A stretch of 19,723 nt of DNA from Eubacteriales Family XIII. Incertae Sedis bacterium (GTDB lineage Bacteria > Bacillota > Clostridia > Peptostreptococcales > Anaerovoracaceae), in contig JAISTF010000213.1 of assembly GCA_031272745.1 (NCBI GenBank), positions 1 through 19,723 of the forward strand. The letters are read 5' to 3'. Below are positions 8,701-14,415 of this stretch, piece after piece; positions within the stretch are counted from its first letter, which is position 1, and every line of letters begins with the position of its first letter. Made by a program: the position numbers and the translations under genes. The notes beneath the pieces were generated by a model. The model made no database searches. It was given only the letters and a program-made list of their open reading frames with translations, and had not been told where the DNA came from.

Positions 8701-9263
8701 AATTTGCCCCAACGGGCGAGCCCGCGCCGAACGTGCTCGTCAGCAGGGACGGCGGGAAGACCTACGAGGCGCTGGCCACGCCCGCCTACGTGAGCCCCGG
8801 CGACAAGATCATCCCGGTCAGCGTCATCGAATCCGGCGAGGACGGCGACGTCTACCCGCTCGACGGCTTCGACTTCGAGGCCCCCGTCTGGGAGCTCTCC
8901 CTCACGCCGGTCTACGAAAGCGACCCCGCGATTGAGATCGAAGAGCCGCAGACGCCGGAGGAAGACGACGAACCGGACGTGACGCCGCCGTCGCCGCCGG
9001 GCAAGGACGAGGAGCCCGGCACCGAAGACTTCCCGCAGGACACGACCATCGAGGGCTCCGGCCTGTGGATCGACCTCATCAACGCCTACACCCACGAGAC
9101 GTGGGCGAAGAAGGCGCGCTTCGAGTCCGACGAGAAAGCCTACGCGGTCTATCAGGTCTACTTCGAGGAAGGCACGAACCGCTTGCGTCACTTCATCCTC
9201 GAGTACGCGCTGTACTACGTGGAGTACACGGACGGGAACTATACGTTCGGGAAGCGGGAGTAG
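2796..9263 (+). CDS. Giant type IV pilin-like (prepilin signal) surface protein, 2155 aa
   Basis: The N-terminus is a canonical class III prepilin signal: short basic leader RRRKG, cleavage between G11 and F12, Glu16 (mature position 5), a hydrophobic helix to about residue 35 and Pro33 (mature position 22). PilD-type peptidase should cleave and methylate it. The remaining 2000-plus residues are hydrophilic and rich in Tyr, Trp, Asn, Gly, Ser and Thr, as in secreted adhesins. Only two Cys are visible (145 and 424). Calcium-loop-like D-x-N-x-N-G-x-x-D motifs occur at 320-328 and 398-406, with a variant at 382-390; other acidic loops start near 198, 1274 and 1849. Residues 2046-2089 form an acidic, Pro-rich linker before a 66-residue end domain (2090-2155). 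Typical pilins have 100-250 residues. The ATG at 2796 follows GCAGGGGGC. No other pilus gene is in the window; function unknown. Confidence 0.85.
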   Translation: MTRFLIRRRKGFTLVEVIIVLVIVAIVAAIAIPSLTGYIGKAQERKLIAEGHDAASAMQAWATEQYGHGAIGQEALVDETTGGPKYTFEGTPVPQEGTGILSLSASPTAQEAAAASLGVDEGWWSYYGSYSWMWGSPTRPDTETCGDEYPKWVQYTGNDANFVDLTGRVTHAVPGGSDGVGAAIAADGKFSEAELWIDADGDGDNPAEQPKVATTQGDGNTVYSDEAGYWWLRIVTGDYASWNPNRVTGRASYYGVDRTGISTSDPFLGVTVNAQYFYELTSFGADKVYDASDDAAWTAMLKEINRLKKKDDGADRWYLDDNENGVYDAWTRGTSTSNPSAAGETWISSVGSDRIVVGGYDITDELADIEANPGKTIPAYVDGNGNRQYDAYTEPFMDWNRNGKWDAHYGPELMTGAVIHEWGCPLFGSNVRPTYEGAVADGQAENWKVNGNGIFKMHASAATADASAQMFNYAADKPFAAGPVFGRTTASPLKTYGLKPEYQTGTNIDSSETGLTGASSSKKYMIPMSEGNGADANGVMTKAAGNDGGLPGGLNNWVLHPWSFTLGAAGADGNIAETDGETALGDYQTGFAATAANTKGATNYVWQPVWRQYYGGKYSANAEATGNSTRTTASLYWNDPVLAQVFFAQSRSTYDLANSPADTLNTEAANRQLLSSESSGSAAGDSTTATTEARVSRALGETPLLVKDAARYLLPRFDGAFPKIGGTAEGVSYIADVAQYFGANTDIGPGIQSVLLDYDEGENRVTQYTPVGSRTYWTFGYGTTVTGGGAVAASSSYHMASVYGNTPVNNAAGGYTVTPTNSAANNAVANPTGWIGDVSPTLNDGAYPFYQPLSINTDYTKAKGWQDASAVTGGSAVDMASMEASPAEKTQLGHRSAGFANLNDDAAVTNGDASAGRNPIVNTLYGKGDGSATGVSNSAAWIANWNKYFTGGIVIGNLNAIYNAPYATFTSTIATNVGNGTTNTVATDDLTAEPGVTIAPEAAKRDADEGDADRYTVGFYTQDWIYMGSEARDPAAGMPMQVWNAGDETGWMSSTAAERSGAANSAAKASVYATYQNNWGYSGGWPDSYWSYLGDQRIMKGNTSDAKKAYTDPTDAFGRWSATTFLGTTYAASLQPSDITYGQEYYAGAAQSYKYPNLYYKGSTPSQSQASGNSNAASLSMGTAAGTAWSDTIWRRNWVFGHGLPYGATQSAGNMLIPGFASSAVPAAQLPTAVQAFANLSYGGNLMYAQNSLAWYSRSLPTMWWRGPLGNAYDPDGQDKDGMVWMGGESAADALSGAQKTTDSPSLTADIGEGSQTKYNYINVNVPSANNDVKYPSASALGYIAGYNIINRTTNLLASKGWEGGIPQSVSVGGLSYASGVVRDRGSYDASSETQVYYVADDVKLRYAYAAGREQEPVQHYFYPLSANMYNYDNTGYDATYYDTFDKYTINGTLNNPLGNQTSTAAAATAAMYASKNVKAEDSEFSQMTNLRAGDLLPTVKVTVGGAPAQDIAPDTAKGRVVDEYGRDPADPYEDTQYWYSVKMKSIESPTSSPYTGLTRAVSEMYSNDYVGTTNTDKINETSVRLIGNGDDFAIKGAEGANPLPAGNQSEIAHISNDVGTQFYKASGDVSLRAWTSEETGYMGTVAYTGKSVSGADMDEALPFGEAALTTANAGTLNTDPITGGIQAHDLYFYQTSNNDGEGDYTHNLDSYVANDFNFVRTGPRLRTVGQQLAMKSAETTIYERFNAYPGRGSVDTYMEGINVYIARLYAHADNGLYIGSSYALNGFNLANWEKGWKWDTSRAETVVPSSDKDDYIVAGDGSKVRLEGGDHIQDGYHVANLGTPMLYDANGDGIAGKNLAYADQGAAPEDTEEASVYGSFTVPVAAAQQDADGHAFEGYRVEAQGTEYTVESAATYWAHSTEYQSTAYANTARPKTAAAMGYTDADEEGYSKKAAAAGYSVASPATHKFAPTGEPAPNVLVSRDGGKTYEALATPAYVSPGDKIIPVSVIESGEDGDVYPLDGFDFEAPVWELSLTPVYESDPAIEIEEPQTPEEDDEPDVTPPSPPGKDEEPGTEDFPQDTTIEGSGLWIDLINAYTHETWAKKARFESDEKAYAVYQVYFEEGTNRLRHFILEYALYYVEYTDGNYTFGKRE

Positions 9264-9296
9264 GTTTGCAAAGCCCGAGAACAACGATGGACCGTA

Positions 9297-9329
9297 CCCC
9301 ATCCTACATTTTGTAGGATGGGGTTGTTT
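9297..9329 (+). terminator. Intrinsic terminator of the giant pilin-like gene
   Basis: A perfect 12-bp stem, CCCCATCCTACA (9297-9308) with TGTAGGATGGGG (9312-9323), closes on a TTT loop and is followed by TTGTTT. It begins 33 bases after the stop codon. It should separate the giant gene from the acs operon. Confidence 0.85.
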
Positions 9330-9351
9330 CATTCTGCGTCTTTTGGTAGTA

Positions 9352-9380
9352 TTGTATTGTCGGAATCGGCTGACTATAAT
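9352..9380 (+). promoter_or_regulatory. Sigma-70-type promoter of the acs operon
   Basis: TTGTAT (9352-9357), a 17-base spacer and a perfect TATAAT (9375-9380) lie between the terminator and the first methyltransferase gene. Transcription would start near 9387, giving a leader of about 74 bases that ends in the ribosome site GAGGAG. The local sequence is clearly AT-rich against its surroundings. No second promoter is evident before acsE. Confidence 0.7.
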
Positions 9381-9460
9381 TCAAATTGCTCAATGGTTTT
9401 CGCATAGCGGGACGATTGGCGTTTTGTAGGATTCTTTATATGAGAGGCGAGGAGAAAGAC

Positions 9461-10267
9461 ATGATCATCATCGGAGAAAAAATCAACGGATTCATCCCCC
9501 GCACGCTGCAGGCGATCGAGGCGAAGGACGAGGCGTACATCCGCGAGATCGCGAAGAGCCAGTCGGAGTTCGGCGCGGACTTTCTCGACGTGTGCGCGGG
9601 CACGGCGCCGGAGATCGAGCGTGAGACCATCAAATGGCTTATTGACATCGTGCAGGACACGGTCGACACGCCGCTCTGTCTCGACAGCAGCGACGTGAGC
9701 GTGCTGCTCGAGATGATGCCGCTCGCGAAGAAGCCGGGCGTCATCAATTCGGTGTCGGGCGAGGAAGGCAAATGCGAAGCCATCTTCCCCGTCATCGCGG
9801 ACACGGACTGGAAGGTCGTCGCGCTGACCTGCGACCAGAACGGCATCCCGACGGACCCCGAGGTGAAATTCCAGATCGCGCAGACGCTCGTGGAGAAGGC
9901 GCAGGCCGCCGGCATCGCAGTGGACCGTCTCTTCATCGACCCCCTCGTGACGACGCTCGCGACGACGGGCGACTCGCTGCTCTCGTTCAACGAGGCGGTG
10001 CGCAAGATCAAGGGCGCGTGGCCGGAGATCCACATCACGAGCGGCCTGTCGAACATCAGCTTCGGCATGCCGTACCGCAAGGCGATCAACACGCAGTTCC
10101 TTGCGCTCGCGATGAGTGCGGGCATGGACAGCGCGATCATGGACCCGACGAGCGCGGATATGCGCGCGACGCTGTACGCGACGGACGCGCTGCTCGGGCA
10201 CGACGAGTTTTGCATGAACTACCTGACGGCGTTCCGCGCAGGGCTCATCGGGCCGGCGAAAAAGTAG
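9461..10267 (+). CDS. Pterin-dependent corrinoid methyltransferase (MtgA/AcsE-like)
   Basis: This 268-residue protein has the DHPS-like TIM barrel of methyltetrahydrofolate:corrinoid methyltransferases. It starts MIIIGEKING, and residues equivalent to the pterin-binding set of AcsE are present: Asp75 (LCLDSSD), Asn96 (INSVSGE), Asp160 (FIDPL) and Asn198 (GLSNISFGMP). It should move a methyl group between tetrahydrofolate and a cob(I)alamin protein, most likely the corrinoid protein encoded 21 bases downstream. The ATG at 9461 has GGAG upstream; an earlier in-frame ATG (9386) lies at the predicted transcription start and lacks similarity. It heads the acs operon although AcsE itself is encoded at the other end, so it is a paralogue. 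Whether it works as MtgA (methyl to folate) or in reverse is not decidable here. Confidence 0.85.
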   Translation: MIIIGEKINGFIPRTLQAIEAKDEAYIREIAKSQSEFGADFLDVCAGTAPEIERETIKWLIDIVQDTVDTPLCLDSSDVSVLLEMMPLAKKPGVINSVSGEEGKCEAIFPVIADTDWKVVALTCDQNGIPTDPEVKFQIAQTLVEKAQAAGIAVDRLFIDPLVTTLATTGDSLLSFNEAVRKIKGAWPEIHITSGLSNISFGMPYRKAINTQFLALAMSAGMDSAIMDPTSADMRATLYATDALLGHDEFCMNYLTAFRAGLIGPAKK

Positions 10268-10288
10268 GCCCACACCCCCCACCCAAAG

Positions 10289-10933
10289 ATGATGGATCTG
10301 GAGGGGCTGAGGACGGCGGTCGGGGAGATGGACGAGGGGCGCGTGAACGCGCTGCTCGGCGGCTTCCTCGCTTCGCAGCCGACGGAAGAGGAAGCGCGGG
10401 CGGTGCTCGCGGCCTGTCAGCAGGGCATGGACATCGTCGGCGAGCGCTTCGGCGACGGACGGTATTTCGTAGGCGACCTGATCTTCGCGGGCTCGATGCT
10501 CGCGGGGGCGGTCGAAAAGCTGAAGCCCCTGCTGGGCTTCGGCGCCGGGGACTTCTCGGCGGGGACGGTGGTCCTCGGCACGGTGGAGGGGGACATCCAC
10601 TTCATCGGCAAGAACCTTTTCAAAACGATGGCCGAGGCGGCGAACTTCCGCGTCATCGACCTCGGCATCGACCAGCCGCCGCAGGCGTTCTGCGAGGCGG
10701 CGGCGCGGTACCGGCCGGAGATCGTCGGCCTCAGCGGGCTGCTGTCGACGGCCGTGGATTCGATGAAGGAGACGGTGGCGGCACTGACCGCGGCGGGGCT
10801 GCGCAAACACTTGCGCGTCGTGATCGGCGGCAACATCGTGAACGAGGAGGTCTGCGCCTACGTGGGCGCGGACGCCTGGAGCAACAACGCGTACGAGGCG
10901 GTCGGCATTTGCCGGGAGTTGGTGGAGAAATAG
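10289..10933 (+). CDS. Corrinoid (B12-binding) methyltransferase protein, MtbC/MtvC type
   Basis: A 214-residue methyl carrier. Residues 1-90 form the helical cap domain (SQPTEEEARAVLAACQQGM). From about 92 a Rossmann-like cobalamin domain follows, with GDIHFIGKN at 101-109 where His104 is the lower axial cobalt ligand (D-x-H-x-x-G motif), then GLSGLLSTAVDSM and VVIGGNIVNEEVC, and the usual end GADAWSNNAYEAV. It would shuttle methyl groups between the preceding methyltransferase and a partner. Such modules normally also include a substrate-specific methyltransferase (MttB, MtvB or similar); none is in the window. No Shine-Dalgarno is visible: the 21-base gap is C-rich, so translation may be coupled to the gene upstream. 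Two adjacent ATG codons (10289, 10292) could serve as start. Confidence 0.88.
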   Translation: MMDLEGLRTAVGEMDEGRVNALLGGFLASQPTEEEARAVLAACQQGMDIVGERFGDGRYFVGDLIFAGSMLAGAVEKLKPLLGFGAGDFSAGTVVLGTVEGDIHFIGKNLFKTMAEAANFRVIDLGIDQPPQAFCEAAARYRPEIVGLSGLLSTAVDSMKETVAALTAAGLRKHLRVVIGGNIVNEEVCAYVGADAWSNNAYEAVGICRELVEK

Positions 10934-11710
10934 ATGGCGTATACGATTGCAATAACGGGAAAAGGCGGGACTGGAAAGACGACCCTGACGGGCCTTCTCA
11001 TACGCTACCTCGCGGATGCGGGCAAGGGGCCGATCCTTGCGGTGGACGCCGACGCCAACGCGAATCTCAACGAAGTGCTCGGCGTACCCGTCGAGAAGAC
11101 GCTCGGCGAGCTGCGCGAAAACATCGTGAACGCGGAGTTCGACCCAAACTCGCCCATCGCGCCGACGACCACGAAGCAGGACTATCTGAACGCGGCCTTC
11201 GCGGACGCGATCACGGAGGAGGACGACTACGACCTGCTCGTCATGGGACGCACGCAGGGCAAGGGCTGTTACTGCTTCGTGAACGGTCTCCTGCAGGCCC
11301 ATCTGACGAAATACGCAAACAACTACAAATACGTCGTCGTCGACAACGAGGCCGGCATGGAGCACCTGTCGCGCGGCATCCTGCCCGGCGTCGACCTCAT
11401 CCTCATCGTCAGCGACTGCTCGCGGCGCGGCATCCAGGCAGCCGCGCGCATCGAGGAACTCACGCGTGAATTGAAGATGAAGGTGGCGGACGGCGTCAAG
11501 CTCATCGTCAACCGCGCCCCCGACGGCGCGCTCGACCCCGGCATCGAGGAAGAGATCCAAAAACACAACCTGACGCTCGCCGGCGTCATCCCGCAGGACC
11601 CGCTCGTCTACGAATACGACACAGCCGGCAAGCCGACAAGCGAGCTCCCCGAGGACAGCAAGGCAAAAACAGCATTGGTGAAGTTATTGGAAGAGAGGAA
11701 ACTACTATGA
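10934..11710 (+). CDS. cooC: CooC-type nickel-insertion ATPase (first copy)
   Basis: A 258-residue MinD/SIMIBI-class ATPase that helps load nickel into CODH or ACS. The deviant P-loop GKGGTGKTT lies at residues 9-17, the Walker A' region at AVDADANANL, and the nickel-binding C-x-C motif at Cys112-Tyr-Cys114 in GKGCYCFVNG. VVVDNEAGMEHLSRG is the characteristic CooC Walker B/switch region. The ATG directly abuts the stop of the corrinoid gene, with GGAG inside that gene, and its own stop overlaps the CODH start (ATGA). The tight link to cooS suggests this copy serves CODH, but the two CooC copies in this operon cannot be assigned to CODH or ACS by sequence alone. Confidence 0.92.
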   Translation: MAYTIAITGKGGTGKTTLTGLLIRYLADAGKGPILAVDADANANLNEVLGVPVEKTLGELRENIVNAEFDPNSPIAPTTTKQDYLNAAFADAITEEDDYDLLVMGRTQGKGCYCFVNGLLQAHLTKYANNYKYVVVDNEAGMEHLSRGILPGVDLILIVSDCSRRGIQAAARIEELTRELKMKVADGVKLIVNRAPDGALDPGIEEEIQKHNLTLAGVIPQDPLVYEYDTAGKPTSELPEDSKAKTALVKLLEERKLL

Positions 11711-13617
11711 AAGAGATGCAACCGTTCACGACCATCGAGGAGATGGAGGCCGACACCGCAAGGCTCAAGGAAATCGCCTGCGAGCTCTGCGTCGAGACCT
11801 ACGAGGACCGCAAGGCCGCGCAGCAGCCGCAGTGCAAATTCGGCGAGGAAGGCATCTGCTGCCGCATCTGCTCGATGGGGCCGTGCCGCGTGACGCCGAA
11901 GGCGCAGTACGGCATCTGCGGGGCGGACGCGCACGCCATCGCGGGGCGGCATTATTTGCGGATGGCGGCGGCGGGCAGCGCGGCGCACAGCGACCACGCC
12001 CGCGAGATCGCGCACGTCCTGCACAAGGCGAGCCCGAACGGGCCGTACACGATCAAGGATCCAGGCAAGCTCATAGAGAACGCGAAGGAATGGGGCATCG
12101 AGACCGAGGGACGCGACATCTACGACGTGGCGCACGACGTCGCGGAGACGGGGCTCATGGAATTCGGCAAGCCGTTCGGCACGCTCAGGTATCTCGAGCG
12201 CGCGACGGAGGAGCGGCAGAAGGTCTGGGCGGAAGAAGGCATCGCGCCTCGGGCCATCGACCGCGAGGTCGCCACGTCGATGCATATGACGAATATGGGC
12301 AACACGGCGGACGCGGAATACCTCGTGCGGCAGAGCCTGCGCGTCGGCATGGCCGACGGGTGGGGCGGCTCGATGATGGGCACGGACTTCACGGACATCC
12401 TCTTCGGGACCCCGACGGTCCGGTCCAGCGAGGGCAACCTCGGCGTGCTCGAGGAAAACCAGGTCAACATCATCGTCCACGGGCACGACCCGTCGTTTTC
12501 CGAGATGATCGTGCTCGCGGCCGAGAGCAAGGAACTGCTCGACTACGCGAAGGAGAAGGGCGCGGCGGGCATCAACATCGCGGGCCTGTGCTGCACGGCG
12601 AACGAGGCGACGATGCGCCACGGCGTGCGCATGGCGGGCAATTTCCTGCAGCAGGAGAACGCGCTGCTGACGGGCGCGGTCGAGATGATGGCCGTGGACG
12701 TGCAGTGCATCTTTCCGTCGCTCGGGCGGCTCCAGGAATGTTTCCATACGAAATTCATCACGACGTCGCCGATCTGCCGCATCCCCGGCTCGACCTACGT
12801 CGAGTTTTCGGCGGAGGACGCGGAGCACGCGTATGACAAGGCGAAGGCGCTCGTCCGCGAGGCGATTGACAATTACGAAAACCGCGACCGCAGCAAGATG
12901 TTCATCCCGACGCACACGCAGCCCGCGACGGTCGGCTACCCGACGGTGCAGATCATCAAGGAGCTCGACGGCGTGACAAACAGCCATCTGGCGGACGACC
13001 CGCGCGGCTCGTACAAGCCCGCGATCGACGCGATCAAGAGCGGCGTCATCCGCGGCGCGGTCGCGATGGTCGGGTGCAACAACCCGAAGGTGCGCGCGGA
13101 CTACTCGCACATCGAAATCATGAAGGAGCTGCTGGCCAACGACATCCTCGTCGTCGGCAGCGGCTGCGCGTCGCAGGCGGCGACGAAGGCGGGCCTGTTG
13201 CGCATGGACGCGAAGGAGCTGTGCGGCGACGGGCTGAAGCGCGTCTGCACGCTCGTCGGCATCCCGCCCGTGCTGCATATGGGCGCGTGCGTCGACATCA
13301 GCCGCATGATGCTGCTCGTGACGTACATCGCGAAGGACTGGGGCATCGAGACGACGCAGCTGCCGATCGTGGGCTGTGCGCCCGAGTGGATGAGCGAGAA
13401 GGCGGTGGCCATCGCAAACTACGTCGTTGCGACGGGCATCGACGTCTACCTCGGCATCGAGCCGCAGGTGAAGGGCTCGGAGCAGATGATGGAGCTCATC
13501 ACGCAGGGGACGCGGTCGATCTGCGGCGCGGGGTATGTCATCAACAAGGACCCGCACGAGCTCGTGAAGTCGATCATCGAAGGGATCGAGAGGAAGCGCG
13601 ATGCGCTCGGGATATAA
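11707..13617 (+). CDS. cooS: Anaerobic carbon monoxide dehydrogenase catalytic subunit
   Basis: This 636-residue Ni-Fe-S enzyme (also called AcsA) reduces CO2 to CO for acetyl-CoA synthase. The D- and B-cluster cysteines are in the N-terminal segment: Cys43, 51, 52, 55, 60 and 71 (QPQCKFGEEGICCRICSMGP). C-cluster ligands are present: His258 in VHGHDPS, Cys295 or 296 in GLCCTANE, Cys334 in VDVQCIFPS, Cys457 in VGCNNPK, Cys487 in GSGCASQ and Cys528 in HMGACVD. The likely acid-base Lys565 (MSEKAVAI) and the His94/97 proton path (HSDH) are there too. Length is normal for the family. An extra Cys25-x-x-Cys28 precedes the D cluster. The start overlaps cooC by four bases and has GAGAGGAAA upstream. 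It is clearly the ACS-associated form because acsB follows. Confidence 0.97.
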   Translation: MKEMQPFTTIEEMEADTARLKEIACELCVETYEDRKAAQQPQCKFGEEGICCRICSMGPCRVTPKAQYGICGADAHAIAGRHYLRMAAAGSAAHSDHAREIAHVLHKASPNGPYTIKDPGKLIENAKEWGIETEGRDIYDVAHDVAETGLMEFGKPFGTLRYLERATEERQKVWAEEGIAPRAIDREVATSMHMTNMGNTADAEYLVRQSLRVGMADGWGGSMMGTDFTDILFGTPTVRSSEGNLGVLEENQVNIIVHGHDPSFSEMIVLAAESKELLDYAKEKGAAGINIAGLCCTANEATMRHGVRMAGNFLQQENALLTGAVEMMAVDVQCIFPSLGRLQECFHTKFITTSPICRIPGSTYVEFSAEDAEHAYDKAKALVREAIDNYENRDRSKMFIPTHTQPATVGYPTVQIIKELDGVTNSHLADDPRGSYKPAIDAIKSGVIRGAVAMVGCNNPKVRADYSHIEIMKELLANDILVVGSGCASQAATKAGLLRMDAKELCGDGLKRVCTLVGIPPVLHMGACVDISRMMLLVTYIAKDWGIETTQLPIVGCAPEWMSEKAVAIANYVVATGIDVYLGIEPQVKGSEQMMELITQGTRSICGAGYVINKDPHELVKSIIEGIERKRDALGI

Positions 13618-13629
13618 GGGGCGCTTGTC

Positions 13630-14415
13630 ATGAAGATTGCGGTCACGGGCAAAGGGGGCGTCGGCAAGACGACGCTAGTCGCGATCCTCGCGGGGCTGTA
13701 CGCGCGCGAGGGCAAGACCGTGCTCGCGGTCGATGTCGACCCCGACAGCAATCTCGGGCTCGCGCTCGGCTTCACGGAAGCGGAGCTGTCCGCGATCGTG
13801 CCGATCTCCGAGATGACGGACCTCATCGCGGAGCGCACGGGTTCGACGAAGGACAGCTTCGGCAAGTTCTTCAAGATCAATCCCGAGGTGAAGGACATCC
13901 CCGACCGTTATGCGCGTGAGAAAAACGGCGTGCGTCTGCTCGTGATGGGCACGGTCGAGACGGGCGGCGGCGGCTGCGTCTGCCCGGAGCATGTGATGCT
14001 GAAGCGCATCATCAGCCATCTCGTCGTGGGCGACGACAGCCTTGTGATCATGGACATGGAGGCGGGCCTCGAACACCTCGGGCGCGGCACGGCGGGCATG
14101 GTGGATTTCTTCATCGTCGTGACGGAGCCGGGCGCGCGGAGCCTGCAGACCTACCACAAGATCAAGAAGCTCGCGGCGGACCTCGGCGTGAAGCATGTGT
14201 ACGTCGTCGGCAACAAGGTGCGCTCGGACGCGGACCGCAGGTTCATCGAGGAGCGCACGGAGGGCGACGATTTGCTCGGGTTCATCTCGTACTCGGACGA
14301 GGTGATCGACGCGGACAAAAACGAAGGCTCGCCGTTTGAGTCGGGCGAGGGCGTGACGAAAGAAATAGAAGCCATCAAGGGCAGATTGGATGCAGCGCAG
14401 GGAGGAAAGAAATGA
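13630..14415 (+). CDS. cooC: CooC-type nickel-insertion ATPase (second copy, AcsF-like)
   Basis: A 261-residue ATPase of the same family as the gene at 10934. The P-loop GKGGVGKTT lies at residues 7-15, the nickel C-x-C motif at Cys116-Val-Cys118 in GGGGCVCPEH, and the switch region at VIMDMEAGLEHLGRG. The ribosome site AAGGGG precedes the start, 12 bases after cooS. The stop overlaps the acsB start (ATGA), so this copy may be coupled to acetyl-CoA synthase, as AcsF is in acetogens. It differs clearly from the first copy in the segment before C-x-C, so the pair is an old split, not a recent duplication. Confidence 0.92.
   Translation: MKIAVTGKGGVGKTTLVAILAGLYAREGKTVLAVDVDPDSNLGLALGFTEAELSAIVPISEMTDLIAERTGSTKDSFGKFFKINPEVKDIPDRYAREKNGVRLLVMGTVETGGGGCVCPEHVMLKRIISHLVVGDDSLVIMDMEAGLEHLGRGTAGMVDFFIVVTEPGARSLQTYHKIKKLAADLGVKHVYVVGNKVRSDADRRFIEERTEGDDLLGFISYSDEVIDADKNEGSPFESGEGVTKEIEAIKGRLDAAQGGKK

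Noticed and set aside
7409..8935. A 508-codon plus-strand frame inside the giant gene
   Set aside because: Arg/Gly/His-rich low-complexity translation in another frame of a gene with clear coding character; no start signal or recognisable domain.
2796..9263. Interpreting the Tyr/Trp-rich giant pilin as an electrically conductive pilus linked to CODH
   Set aside because: Aromatic content alone is weak evidence; the protein lacks the short Geobacter-like pilin architecture and heme motifs, and a terminator separates it from the acs operon.
9386..9460. Longer N-terminus of the first methyltransferase from the ATG at 9386
   Set aside because: That ATG falls at the predicted transcription start, has no ribosome site, and the added residues do not resemble the family, which begins at the MIIIGEKI segment.
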